Of a stretch of DNA of 64,000 nt, positions 41,366 through 50,611 are shown one piece after another (position 1 is the first letter of the stretch; each line of letters starts with the position of its first letter). Under the pieces are notes generated by a model. It had not been told where the DNA came from and made no database searches. It saw nothing but the letters and a program-made list of their open reading frames with translations. Where the stretch lies: contig NC_018691.1 of the NCBI RefSeq assembly GCF_000300005.1, positions 1,674,001 through 1,738,000 on the forward strand. The letters run 5' to 3'. The DNA is from Alloalcanivorax dieselolei B5 (GTDB lineage: Bacteria; Pseudomonadota; Gammaproteobacteria; Pseudomonadales; Alcanivoracaceae). A program made the position numbers and the translations under genes.

Positions 41366-42238
41366 GTGAAACGCTTCGATCTGGAATTGTTGAACACCCT
41401 GGTCACGGCGGTGGAGCAGGGAAGCCTGTCGGCGGCGGTGCCGATTCTGTGCCGCTCCCAGTCCACCCTCAGCGAGCAGGTGAGGAAGCTGGAGGAGCAG
41501 TGCGGTGTGCCGCTGCTGGTGCGTGGCAAGCAGGGCGTGGTGCCGACCCCGGCGGGGCAAAGGCTGGTGGACCACGCGCGGAAACTATTGGCTTTGAACG
41601 ACGTCGCTTATCAGGATATGCAGGGACTGTTGCTGGCCGGGGATGTGCGGCTGGCGATCACCGATTATTTTCGCCCGGACTGGGTGCCCACCCTGCTACG
41701 CCGTATCCGGGGCCGCTATCCGCGCTTGCGTTTGCATGTGGCGATCCTGAAAAGCGCCTTCGTCGAAGAGGAAGTGACGGCGCGGGAATACGATCTGGGC
41801 ATTTCCATGATGCTGCCGGACGCGACGCCGGAGCCGCCCACCGACGCGGAGCAACGGCGGCTGCTACGCCGTGAGCCGTTGTTCTGGGTGGCCCATTCCT
41901 CCCTGGAATTGACGCCTTCCGAGCCGGTGCCGATAGTGGCGCTGCCGGCCAGTTGCGCCTTGCACCGTTATACCATGAGCATGCTGGAATCCCACCGGCG
42001 ACCCTATTACATCGCCCATTCGGCGTCCGGGGTGGCGGGTATGCATCTGGCGTTGTCGGCGGGGCTTGGCGTCGCTTGCCTGAACGCCTCGGCGGTACCC
42101 GAAGGGCTGACACGGATCGGTGGGGCACTCAATCTGCCCCGGTTGCCGCCGGTCCGTTTTCACATGTCCTCCGCCACGCCGGCGGTGTCGGCGCTGGTGG
42201 CGGAGGTGCGAGGCATGTTGGCGCAGTCCGCATGTTGA
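41366..42238 (+). CDS. LysR-family regulator
   Basis: 290 aa. Helix-turn-helix at the N-terminus (FDLELLNTLVTAVEQGSLSA, SQSTLSEQVRKLEEQCGVPL) and an effector domain from ~90. The start is GTG 41366. The 139-base gap to the tautomerase gene is the probable control region. It resembles regulators of aromatic or thioester pathways only at family level; the inducer is unknown. It ends 48 bases before the convergent alpha/beta hydrolase gene, with a GCCGCC/GGCGGC palindrome between them. Confidence 0.9.
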   Translation: MKRFDLELLNTLVTAVEQGSLSAAVPILCRSQSTLSEQVRKLEEQCGVPLLVRGKQGVVPTPAGQRLVDHARKLLALNDVAYQDMQGLLLAGDVRLAITDYFRPDWVPTLLRRIRGRYPRLRLHVAILKSAFVEEEVTAREYDLGISMMLPDATPEPPTDAEQRRLLRREPLFWVAHSSLELTPSEPVPIVALPASCALHRYTMSMLESHRRPYYIAHSASGVAGMHLALSAGLGVACLNASAVPEGLTRIGGALNLPRLPPVRFHMSSATPAVSALVAEVRGMLAQSAC

Positions 42239-42286
42239 GGGCCGCCATGGCGGCAATGAGGTCGCACCGACACCGTTAACCCGCCA

Positions 42287-43255
42287 TTAATTCCCCAGTC
42301 CGTCCAGGAACGTCTTGAGGTGCTGATTGACCTGATCCGGCGCTTCCATCTGAATCCAATGGCCGATGCCGTCGAGGATGATGACCTCAGTGAGGTCGTC
42401 CATCTGTGACGGCATGCGCTCCAGTGCCTTGGCGGCGAACTGGATCACCGGATCTTCCTCGCCACCAATGAACAGGGCGGTGGGCTGGATACGCTGGCGG
42501 CCGTCGGCATGCTGTTCTTCCCAGGATGCGTCCATGGCCCGGTACCAGTTGATCGGTCCGGTCAGGCCGCTGTTTTCGAAGCGTTCCACATAGACATCCA
42601 GATCCGACTCGGTCATCCAGGACGGTTGCGGCCCTTGCGGGGGCTGCAGAATGTCCAGGAAGCCGGTGACTGGCTTGGCGGCGCGGTGTTTTTCCCGCAT
42701 ACCGGGGCCGGATAACGCATGATACATACGGCGCAGGAAATCGCGCACATCCGCTTCCAGTTCCTGTTCCGGGATTTGTGGTTGCTGGAAATACAGTTGG
42801 TAGAAGAAACGCTCGCCGAAGGCCTGGCGCATTTGCTCGGTAGGCCGGCGCGGACCGATGCCGGGATAAGGAACGGAAAGTCCGACCACGGCACGGACCC
42901 GTTGCGGATACTCACGGGCCACCTGCCAGGCCAGGGCACAGCCCCAGTCGTGGCCGATCACCACTGCTTGCCCGGCGCCGAAAGCATCGAGAATGCCGAT
43001 CACGTCCTTGACCAGTTCGCTTTGCCGGTAGGCCATCGGCTCCTTGGGCGCGTCGCTGTAGCCGTAGCCGCGCAGATCCGGTACCAGCACGTGATAGCCT
43101 TGCCCGGCGAGAAAGGGCGCCTGATAACGCCAGGAGTACCCGCACTCGGGGAAACCGTGCAACAGAATAATGGCGGGACGGCCCCGTTCACCGTATTCAC
43201 TGACGTGGAACGTGAGACCGTTTGCTTCCACGCGCTGCTCTGTAGCGTTTGCCAT
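42287..43255 (-). CDS. Alpha/beta hydrolase, epoxide-hydrolase type
   Basis: 322 aa. The oxyanion motif HGFPECGYSWRYQ, nucleophile elbow GHDWGCALAW (Asp), catalytic acid in GGEEDPVIQ and His in DGIGHWIQMEAPDQV match soluble epoxide hydrolases; cap-domain Tyr residues are plausible in FFYQLYFQQPQIP and MYHAL. It would hydrate an epoxide to a diol, for example after monooxygenase attack on an alkene; haloalkane or fluoroacetate dehalogenase activity is a less likely alternative. ATG 43255 starts the conserved region; the frame is open upstream to 43324 without similarity. Confidence 0.88.
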   Translation of the reverse strand: MANATEQRVEANGLTFHVSEYGERGRPAIILLHGFPECGYSWRYQAPFLAGQGYHVLVPDLRGYGYSDAPKEPMAYRQSELVKDVIGILDAFGAGQAVVIGHDWGCALAWQVAREYPQRVRAVVGLSVPYPGIGPRRPTEQMRQAFGERFFYQLYFQQPQIPEQELEADVRDFLRRMYHALSGPGMREKHRAAKPVTGFLDILQPPQGPQPSWMTESDLDVYVERFENSGLTGPINWYRAMDASWEEQHADGRQRIQPTALFIGGEEDPVIQFAAKALERMPSQMDDLTEVIILDGIGHWIQMEAPDQVNQHLKTFLDGLGN

Positions 43256-43383
43256 GTCGAAATGCTGCCTGCTGTTATTGGAATGGGGGCGCGGCTTGTC
43301 CCGGCCCGACAGGAACAACAGCATACCGTGGGGAATGGGCGGAACAAAACAAAAACGCCGGATGCTCCGCCCGGGGCCTGGGT

Positions 43384-44004
43384 CTATTGGCGGTGAAACA
43401 AGCCCGCCTCGACCAGGCCGTTGGCGATGGTGTTGGCGAATTTATCCGCGCCGGCTTCCAGGCCGCGTTGATTCGCCGTTACCGTGGTGCCCTGCCAGAC
43501 AATCGCCTGTTGCGCCACGTCCCAGAAATCGGTGCGGGTCACATACAGGGTTTCGGTAATGAAGAAATCCGGGCCAAAGGTTTCCGGTTGCATGGTGAGG
43601 CCGGCGGTGACCGGTGCCTGGGAGGACGCCTCGCCACCCACGTGCACATCTTCGACATTTTTGTCGAGTAAATGAATCGCCACGGCACTGTCGAAACCCT
43701 CGTCACGCATGCGCTGCGCAAGATAGTCACGGCTTTTACCTTCAATGCCTTTGTGGCCGTAAACATCCAGGGCCGCGCGGGCGTCGATGCCCCGGGCGCG
43801 CAGCCGCTCAACGATGGCGTGTTCCAGCAATGGCCGTATTTCATGATCCACCAGCAGGCCCACCACCACCGATTGGTAAGGAGGCCGGGCCGTCTTTTCG
43901 GTGTTGGGTTTCACCTCCACCAGCCTGGTGTTGCTGTACACCGAAAGACAGCCGCTCAGTAACGTCAACAACAGAGCGGGGAGGGCGTATTTCCATGCTT
44001 TCAT
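43384..44004 (-). CDS. Lipoprotein of unknown function
   Basis: 206 aa. Lipobox LLSGC at residues ~15-19 after a hydrophobic core gives a mature Cys; the following Leu-Ser favours outer-membrane sorting. The mature part has alternating strands and helices (YQSVVVGLLVDHEIRPLLEH, YLAQRMRDEGFDSAVAIHL) reminiscent of DUF4136/CsgG-like lipoproteins, but I cannot assign a family. It lies 55 bases after the DUF1302 gene on the same strand and may be cotranscribed, which suggests an envelope role. Confidence 0.75.
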   Translation of the reverse strand: MKAWKYALPALLLTLLSGCLSVYSNTRLVEVKPNTEKTARPPYQSVVVGLLVDHEIRPLLEHAIVERLRARGIDARAALDVYGHKGIEGKSRDYLAQRMRDEGFDSAVAIHLLDKNVEDVHVGGEASSQAPVTAGLTMQPETFGPDFFITETLYVTRTDFWDVAQQAIVWQGTTVTANQRGLEAGADKFANTIANGLVEAGLFHRQ

Positions 44005-44059
44005 CGGTTTTCCTCTTGCCTGCCGGCGACCCTGGCCGCCGGTTTCCTTGTGAAAAAAG

Positions 44060-45805
44060 TCAGAAGGTCACGCTGGTGCTCAGGGCCACGTAATCACGAT
44101 CGGATACGGTGCTGTAGGCCTGATCATTATAAGTGGTGTAGGACAGCGTGGTGGTGGTGTTGCGGTAATCGAAGCCCAGCGACAGGCCCAGCGAGCGCTG
44201 GTCTTCCTGCAGGGCGTCATCGCTGGCGTAACCGTCCACGCCATGACGGAACGACAGTCCCGGGGTTACGGTGACCGGACCAATCAGGTTGGCGTAGGTG
44301 GATTTCACCGAGACCTGATAGCCCCAGCTGAAATCGGCTACGTAGCCTTTGTCGCCCGGGTCGCCGACGCCGTACTGGGTGTGACGGCGGAAACGCATCT
44401 CGCTGGTGCTGGGCAAGTCCGGAATCCATTCAAACGCGGTTTGCAGGGACAGCACTGTTTTTTGCGCCTTGAGAAACTCAGGAATTACCGTGGTGAAGGT
44501 GAACTCGGCTCGCTGGATGTCGAACTCCCGGTAGCCGTGAACCACATCGCCCGATGCAACGCCGTTGATGTAGTCCTGAGTGCCGGAGGGTACTTTGGCG
44601 TTGTTACCGCCGAGAGTGCTGCTGGCGGTTTGCGAGGTCAGGTCCGAGGTGTTGATCTGGATCGGCATGTCCTTCAGGTAGCTCAGGTTCATGGACAGGT
44701 TGCCGATGCCGGCGAAGGTCTTGTCGGCGGTCAGACCAAACACCTTGATGTCTTCCGGATATTCGTAGAAATAGTGTACCTGGTTGAACGGTGCCGGCTG
44801 TGCACTGGGCGTATCCAGTTTACGGGTGGAGTAGATCGGCAAACGCATGTGGTAGTTGAAATAATAGGCGCCGACCTTGGCCCTGGCTTTGGCGAACTGG
44901 TAGTCGAACTTGAAGCCGTACTGGCCGTTGCCGCGAGCGTCGTCGTCTCCTTCCCGCACGAAATACAGGTCCTGTTCCTTGGCGTCCTGGCTCGGTAGCG
45001 GTGTGCTGCCGGAGAAGGTGCCGTTACAGCCAATGGCGGTGTTGTCCAGGGAGGAATAGAAAGTCCCGCAGCCGTCCAGCACGGCTTTCTCCCAGTCATA
45101 TTGGTAGAAAGCCTTGGCGGAAAGGTGCTCGAACGGACTGAATTCCAGGCTCACCATGCCGGAGGGAATCAGATATTCCTGATAACCGGAGCCCGGCCGG
45201 TGCAATGCGGCCAGATCCACCGCGTTCAATGACGACAGTGAACCACGGGAATACAGGCTGCGGCCCCACATCAGGAACTGATCCCCGACCTTCACCGACA
45301 ACGGCCGGCCGTTCACCTCGAAGTTACCGTAAACGTAAGCTTCCTGAAGGTTGCCGCCGGAAAATCGGGCGCGCCGGTCGAAGTCGTCATCGTTGAGCGG
45401 CGTATCCGGCTGATAGTCGTTGGGGAAATGGCCATGGGGAACGTCCTGTTCCTTGAGGACATAGTCATACCAGGCCTTGGCGCTGATCACCGCGCCATAA
45501 TTTCGGTATTTGAAGTCGAAGCGACCGAACAATTGCGCCACGCCATTGACCAGATCGCCGGCGTCGTAGTTCATATTGCCGTCGTCGGCCACCGCCGAAT
45601 TGGTTTGGCCGCCACTGGGCACGTCCGGCGCGAACAGCAGGTCCTTGTTGGCGGACTGCACCCGCATGGCGGTACCGAGGGCGCCCTTCACCGTCCAGGC
45701 GACGCTGGCGTCCTCGCCCAGTTGGTTTTCGCCGGCCCAGGCCGGCATACACAGGGGCAGGGTGCCGAGGGTGCAGGCCACCCCGGCCAAGACTCTTATC
45801 CTCAT
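44060..45805 (-). CDS. DUF1302 outer-membrane beta-barrel protein
   Basis: 581 aa. Signal peptide cleaved after AWA; the mature sequence is rich in alternating aromatic strands and ends in F (ALSTSVTF), as expected of outer-membrane barrels. DUF1302 features include KGALGTAMRVQSANKDLLF, MNYDAGDLVNGVAQLFGRFD and DQFLMWGRSLYSRGSLSSLN. In pseudomonads and Alcanivorax such proteins are co-regulated with uptake of hydrophobic substrates; the usual DUF1329 partner is not adjacent. The ribosome-binding site region is AGTGGAGAGTG. The gene is preceded by a 1.3 kb gap with tandem repeats. Confidence 0.9.
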   Translation of the reverse strand: MRIRVLAGVACTLGTLPLCMPAWAGENQLGEDASVAWTVKGALGTAMRVQSANKDLLFAPDVPSGGQTNSAVADDGNMNYDAGDLVNGVAQLFGRFDFKYRNYGAVISAKAWYDYVLKEQDVPHGHFPNDYQPDTPLNDDDFDRRARFSGGNLQEAYVYGNFEVNGRPLSVKVGDQFLMWGRSLYSRGSLSSLNAVDLAALHRPGSGYQEYLIPSGMVSLEFSPFEHLSAKAFYQYDWEKAVLDGCGTFYSSLDNTAIGCNGTFSGSTPLPSQDAKEQDLYFVREGDDDARGNGQYGFKFDYQFAKARAKVGAYYFNYHMRLPIYSTRKLDTPSAQPAPFNQVHYFYEYPEDIKVFGLTADKTFAGIGNLSMNLSYLKDMPIQINTSDLTSQTASSTLGGNNAKVPSGTQDYINGVASGDVVHGYREFDIQRAEFTFTTVIPEFLKAQKTVLSLQTAFEWIPDLPSTSEMRFRRHTQYGVGDPGDKGYVADFSWGYQVSVKSTYANLIGPVTVTPGLSFRHGVDGYASDDALQEDQRSLGLSLGFDYRNTTTTLSYTTYNDQAYSTVSDRDYVALSTSVTF

Positions 45806-46071
45806 TGTATTTCACTCTCCACTGGGGGCCGCTCGAACGGCCCCTGATCGTTGCTGTTTTTCTCTGTGCGTCACGACAAACCGGTCTGTCCTGACCAACG
45901 GTGAAAATCGGACGACGTCACCGTCCGCACCAAGAAAACGATCCTTCGGAGTGGGGGCCGGTGCCGGGAAAGGCACCGGGGCTGGCCATATCGGCGGGGG
46001 AGTGGTCCGGCAAGACCGGCCACATCCCATGACGCCGAAAATGGAGCAGGCAGGCATTGTTCTTTTGCTTT

Positions 46072-46291
46072 GGCCGCCGTCCGTGGCGGTCACCCTTCGG
46101 GCCGTCGCAGGCGACGTCCAAAATCGTTCTCGACGATTTTGTGTGGCCACCGTCCATGGCGGCCATCCTCCGGACTATCGTTAAAGCGATGTCCAAAATC
46201 GTTCCCGACGATTTTGTGTGACCACCGTCCATGGCGGTCACCCTTCGGGCCGTCGCAGGCGACGTCCAAAATCGTTCCCGACGATTTTGTG
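46072..46291. repeat. Three tandem ~73-bp repeats
   Basis: Units 46072-46144, 46145-46219 and 46220-46291. Each holds CCACCGTCCATGGCGG-like sequence, then GTCCAAAATCGTT and a hairpin CAAAATCGT-CCG-ACGATTTTG region (seven to eight pairs). Units 1 and 3 are nearly identical, unit 2 more diverged in the middle. They lie upstream of the DUF1302 gene and contain no convincing reading frame. Confidence 0.85.
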
Positions 46292-47113
46292 AATCAGTGT
46301 TTTGAAAATCGCCGGGAGGGCGCATTCAACCTCTCACTGGGGGGAGGGTCAACAAGGACAAGTAAGTTGTTTTGATCGAAAAATGATCTATTTGGCGTAT
46401 TTTTGATTAAAAAGAAGACAATAAGAGAAGAATCCAACAGAAATGTATATCTGTTTTCCTTGGGTGCTACTTTACGTAACACTCCGGGTGTCCGGCGGAT
46501 GACGGGCAGGCAAGCGGGGAAAGCGCGGTGTGGTACGAGAGTGCTACGAAAAAACAGGACGCGAATGCGGAGGGAGGAGCGCTGTTACTGTTTGTGGGAA
46601 AAAAGGTAACACATGCTGAAAATCGGGGGCGGTCTGCTGCGTAAAGACGGTAAATTCGCCGAAACATGAAGGGTTTCGTGTGGAAAAGCCGTTGGCCTTT
46701 TGCTTTCGTTTGTTATGACCGGACAGTCATTAGTGGAAATGGGTCAGGAAGAACTAAAGGATGACGGTTTTCACCGTATTTCTATCGGTTTTGCTGGTGG
46801 ACGGGGGGCGGCACATTACTTTAGAAATAGAGGCGGAAATAGAAGAAAGATGAAGGAAAAACAGCAACTTAGTGTTCTTAAATTGGAGGCACGATGGGGC
46901 TGGACAGGTAAAAAAACTTAGGAACATACTTAACGGCATGCCCGCGTCCGCTGCCCTTGGTGGTAACGTGGAAATGACATTGAATGCCTCTTTGGCATCA
47001 TTAAAGGAATATCCCTGGCCTGTGAAACGGAAGGATGTTCCACGAAAGTGGATCGTCGCGTGCCCGCGGCGATGAAATAAAACGGCAAAACAACAACAAA
47101 GTGGAGAGCTTAA
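46292..47113. other. AT-richer intergenic stretch without a gene
   Basis: About 820 bases with clearly lower GC than either flank. Only short frames without family resemblance occur on both strands. The last bases carry the livK ribosome-binding site (GTGGAGAG), and an ATGCC/GGCAT hairpin occurs near 46984. Possibly promoter DNA for the importer operon, or relic DNA. Confidence 0.5.
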
Positions 47114-48337
47114 ATGTTGAAGCCCGTTCGTACCCTCGTCACCGCCTCCTTGCTGCTGGCAGGTAGTGCCGTCAGCGCCGCGGAGACGGTGAAACTCGCT
47201 TTGATCGACCCGCTAACCGGCCCTATGGCCGCCGCCGGCCAGCCGGCGTTCGAGCACCTCAAGCTTGAAGCTGAACGTATCAACGCCAATGGCGGCCTGA
47301 ATGGCGCCAAATTGGAAATCGTTGGCCTGGATAACAAGGTCAACCCGCAGGAGAGCCTGGTACAACTGCAGAAGGCCATCAACGATGGCGTCCAACTGGT
47401 GACCCAGGGTAACGGTTCCTCCGTTGCGTCCGCGCTGATTACTTCCGTGGAGAAACACAACCGCCGTAACCCGGGCAAGGAAGTGTTGTATCTGAACTAC
47501 GCGGCGGTGGACCCGGCTTTCACCAATGAGCGCTGTTCCTACTGGCATTTCCGTTTCGACGCCAACGCGGACATGAAGATGAACGCGCTGACCAACTACA
47601 TCGCCAACAATGAAGATATCCACAAAGTCTATCTGATCAACCAGGACTACAGCTTCGGTCATGCGGTTTCCAAGTCCGCCCAGGAAATGCTGAAGCAGAA
47701 GCGTCCGGATATCGAAATCGTTGGCAATGACTTCCACCCGCTGGCCAAGGTCAAGGACTTCACTCCGTATGTGTCCAAGATTCAGGCTTCCGGCGCCGAC
47801 GCGGTGATTTCAGGCAACTGGGGGCAGGACATCACCCTGCTGGTGAAAGCGGCCGCCGAATTCGGTCTGAAAGCGCCGTTTTACACCTACTACGGTGCGA
47901 GCTCCGGCGTGGTGACCCAGTTGGGTGACAAGGGCGTGGACCGGATCTATCAAATCAACGAGTACTACGGTGATTTCGAAGATCCGGAGATGGCCAAGCG
48001 TCAAGTGGAGATGTACGAGAAAACCAATTGGGATTTCTACTATCTGCGGTTGAGCACCATGCTCGACATGCTCAAGGCCGCCGCTGACAAAGCCGGCTCC
48101 ACCGATCCGAAGGATCTGGCCAAGGCGTTGGAAGGCCTGAGCATTGAAACTCCCACCGGTGAAGTGACCATGCGGGCCGAGGATCACCAGATCCAGTTGC
48201 CGATGTTCATTTCGGTGATGAAAGACGGCATGAAGTACGGCGCGGAAGGCACGGACTACAACTTCCACAAGGTCGCGGAGATTGCTCGTGACGACGTGAC
48301 CCTGCCCACCACTTGCCGCATGCGCCGTCCCAACTAA
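47114..48337 (+). CDS. Branched-chain amino acid-type ABC importer, binding protein
   Basis: 407 aa LivK-family periplasmic protein. The signal peptide is cleaved after AVSA. The mature type-I fold starts ETVKLALIDPLTGPMAAAGQ; ligand-loop regions are GNGSSVASALI, YLNYAAVDPAFTNERCSYWH and TYYGASSGVV. Family members bind branched-chain amino acids, but also amides, urea or aromatic acids; the adjacent beta-oxidation genes make a carboxylic acid ligand possible (inference). It is the first gene of a five-gene operon. A strong hairpin separates it from the permease genes. Confidence 0.9.
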   Translation: MLKPVRTLVTASLLLAGSAVSAAETVKLALIDPLTGPMAAAGQPAFEHLKLEAERINANGGLNGAKLEIVGLDNKVNPQESLVQLQKAINDGVQLVTQGNGSSVASALITSVEKHNRRNPGKEVLYLNYAAVDPAFTNERCSYWHFRFDANADMKMNALTNYIANNEDIHKVYLINQDYSFGHAVSKSAQEMLKQKRPDIEIVGNDFHPLAKVKDFTPYVSKIQASGADAVISGNWGQDITLLVKAAAEFGLKAPFYTYYGASSGVVTQLGDKGVDRIYQINEYYGDFEDPEMAKRQVEMYEKTNWDFYYLRLSTMLDMLKAAADKAGSTDPKDLAKALEGLSIETPTGEVTMRAEDHQIQLPMFISVMKDGMKYGAEGTDYNFHKVAEIARDDVTLPTTCRMRRPN

Positions 48338-48368
48338 AGGCGGCCATGACTCCTTGTTGATGCAGTAA

Positions 48369-48391
48369 GGGCAGCGGAGATTCCGCTGCCC
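48369..48391 (+). promoter_or_regulatory. Intercistronic hairpin after the binding-protein gene
   Basis: GGGCAGCGGA-GAT-TCCGCTGCCC, a perfect ten-pair stem with no T-run, between the binding-protein and first permease genes. Such stems commonly protect the upstream mRNA and raise binding-protein levels over membrane subunits. Confidence 0.6.
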
Positions 48392-48404
48392 CGGGAGCCT
48401 GCTC

Positions 48405-49346
48405 ATGCTCGAAATTATCCTCTTTTCCCTGCTGAACGGTATTTTGTACGGTCTTTTGCTGTTCATGCTGTCCAGTGGCCTCACCCTGATCTTCTCCATG
48501 ATGGGGGTGCTTAACTTCGCCCATGCCAGTTTCTATATGCTGGGTGCCTATTTTGCTTACACCCTGGGCATGCATACCGGGTTCTGGGCGGCTCTTATCC
48601 TGGCCCCCATCCTGGTGGGCGCGGTAGGTAGTCTGGTGGAGCGTTTCGGTCTGCGCCGGGTGCACGCCAACGGCCACGTGGCGGAGCTGCTTTTTACCTT
48701 CGGTCTGGCCTATGTCATCGACGAACTGGTGCAACTCACCTGGGGCACGGTGGCGGTGCCATACCGCGAGCCGGACTATTTGCGTGAGCCCCTGTTCACC
48801 CTGTTCGGTACCGACTACTCCATTTTCCGTGGCGTGGTCATCCTGATTTCCATTTTGATGTTCGTGGCGCTGTGGTACTTGCTGAAGAAAACCCGGGTCG
48901 GCATGATGATCCGCGCCGCCCTGACCCATGGCGCCATGGTCGGCCATCTGGGGCATAACGTACCGCGGCTGTTCATGTTGGTGTTCGGTTTCGGCTGCGC
49001 CCTGGCCGGGCTCGCCGGGGTGATCGGTGGCCCTCTGCTGGCCACGGAACCGGGCATGGCGGCCACTCTGGGACCGATTGTGTTCGTGGTGGTCGTGGTG
49101 GGCGGTATGGGCTCGTTGCCCGGTGCCTTCTATGCCTCTTTGCTGATCGGTCTGCTGCAGACCTTCTTCGTGGCTATCGATGCCTCCGTCGCCGACATCC
49201 TCGGCATTTTCGGATTGCAGATCGACCCGTACGGCGAAGTGGCGCGTATCACCCTGGCCAACCTGGCTCCGATGACACCATTCATTCTGCTGGTGCTGAT
49301 GCTGATCTTCCGGCCCCGCGGTCTGATGGGAGAGCTTGAACCATGA
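48405..49346 (+). CDS. ABC importer permease, LivH type
   Basis: 313 aa inner-membrane permease with eight or nine helices. LivH landmarks: SLLNGILYGLLLFMLSSGLT, GVLNFAHASFYMLGAYFA, VGGMGSLPGAFYASLLIGLL and the C-terminal FILLVLMLIFRPRGLMGE. It forms the membrane channel with the LivM-type protein. It overlaps the next gene by four bases. Confidence 0.93.
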   Translation: MLEIILFSLLNGILYGLLLFMLSSGLTLIFSMMGVLNFAHASFYMLGAYFAYTLGMHTGFWAALILAPILVGAVGSLVERFGLRRVHANGHVAELLFTFGLAYVIDELVQLTWGTVAVPYREPDYLREPLFTLFGTDYSIFRGVVILISILMFVALWYLLKKTRVGMMIRAALTHGAMVGHLGHNVPRLFMLVFGFGCALAGLAGVIGGPLLATEPGMAATLGPIVFVVVVVGGMGSLPGAFYASLLIGLLQTFFVAIDASVADILGIFGLQIDPYGEVARITLANLAPMTPFILLVLMLIFRPRGLMGELEP

Positions 49347-50611
49347 GTGACGACATGACTGCTACCATGACCCGCTCCAATCAACGTTTTGCCCTGCGCG
49401 GGCTGGTGCCGTGGCTGGTATTCGCCGCGGTGCTGTTGATCCTGCCTTTCATCTTTACCGATGGCTTCAGCTTCACGCTGATGAACGCCATCGGCATCAA
49501 TATCGTCTTCGCCCTGTCGTACAATATGCTGTTGGGCCAGGGCGGCATGCTGTCCTTTGGTCACGCGGTGTTTTTTGGTCTGGGCAGCTACGCCGCCATG
49601 CACGCGATGATCGCCATCGACGACGCCTCCTATGCCGGCGAAGGCTTCTGGGCGCATGTGCCGGTGGTCGCCATGCCGCTGATCGGCATGATCGGCGGCG
49701 GCCTGGTGGCGCTGGTGTTGGGCTGGCCGTTCTGCCGCCGCGCTGGTACCGCCTTCGCCATGATTACGCTCGGGCTCGGCGAGATGATCGCCGCCGCTGG
49801 TCAGATGTTCCCTTCGGTGTTCGGCGGCGAAGCGGGTATCTATGGCAATCGCATGGTCGGACCGCAATGGTTCGGTCTGGAGTTGGCGCAGGCGGCGGAC
49901 GTGTATTGGTTCATCGCATTCTGGACCTTCGCCGGCGTATTGGCCATGTGGGCATTCACCCGCACGCCTCTGGGGCGCTTGTCCAACGCCGTGCGTGATA
50001 ACGCCGATCGTTTGCAGTTCATCGGTTACCAGCCACGTAACATTCGCTTTCTGGTATTCATCGCATCCGGCTCCTTTGGCGGGCTGGCTGGCGGCATGGC
50101 GGCGGTGAACTACGAGATCATCACGCCGGAATCGCTGGGCCTGATTCCCTCTGGCCTGGCGTTGCTGATGGCCGCGGTGGGTGGTCTGGGTGTGTTTTAT
50201 GGTCCGATCGTCGGTGCGGTGCTGGTGACGCTGATGAACTCATTGCTGAGCGATTACTCGGATGCCTCCATTTTGTATGTGGGACTGATCTTCCTGTCCA
50301 TCGTGATGTTCGCCCCGCGTGGTCTGGGCGGCGGTATCGAGCATGTGCGGACCGCTTATCGTGAAGGCAGCCTGGCGCGGCGTCTGCCTGGCTGGCTCGG
50401 AGGCGCCGCGGCGGTGCTGTTGATCGCCCTGGGCCTGATTATCGTCATCGAAATGCTGTTCGCCGGCCATGGCGGCGGCGATACCGTGGACGTCTTCGGC
50501 ATCCAGTTCCAGGCCGGTGGTGCCACTGGCTGGCTGACCGGCGTGGTGGCCCTGGTGGTCGGTGTGCTGGTAATGCGAGCGACCAGGAAAAATCGGGAGG
50601 TGAACGCATGA
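49343..50611 (+). CDS. ABC importer permease, LivM type
   Basis: 422 aa inner-membrane permease. LivM landmarks: NIVFALSYNMLLGQGGMLSF with GHAVFFGLGSYAAMHAM, the coupling segment RTPLGRLSNAVRDNADRLQF and GVFYGPIVGAVLVTLMNSLL. It is about 80 residues longer than many LivM proteins: the C-terminus has two extra helices (AAAVLLIALGLIIVIEMLFA and a final LTGVVALVVGVLVM). The ends overlap both neighbouring genes by four bases. Confidence 0.92.
   Translation: MSDDMTATMTRSNQRFALRGLVPWLVFAAVLLILPFIFTDGFSFTLMNAIGINIVFALSYNMLLGQGGMLSFGHAVFFGLGSYAAMHAMIAIDDASYAGEGFWAHVPVVAMPLIGMIGGGLVALVLGWPFCRRAGTAFAMITLGLGEMIAAAGQMFPSVFGGEAGIYGNRMVGPQWFGLELAQAADVYWFIAFWTFAGVLAMWAFTRTPLGRLSNAVRDNADRLQFIGYQPRNIRFLVFIASGSFGGLAGGMAAVNYEIITPESLGLIPSGLALLMAAVGGLGVFYGPIVGAVLVTLMNSLLSDYSDASILYVGLIFLSIVMFAPRGLGGGIEHVRTAYREGSLARRLPGWLGGAAAVLLIALGLIIVIEMLFAGHGGGDTVDVFGIQFQAGGATGWLTGVVALVVGVLVMRATRKNREVNA

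Noticed and set aside
46072-46291. Tandem repeats considered as a CRISPR array
   Set aside because: Only three units of ~73 bases, contiguous with no unique spacers, and no cas gene in the window.
45812-46325. Minus-strand frames with repeated TKSSGTILD-like peptides upstream of the porin
   Set aside because: The peptide repeats simply translate the tandem DNA repeats; hairpin content and lack of start signals argue against coding.
46403-47075. Several 60-75 codon frames in the AT-richer gap before the importer operon
   Set aside because: No ribosome-binding sites at proper spacing, no family resemblance, and competing frames on both strands.
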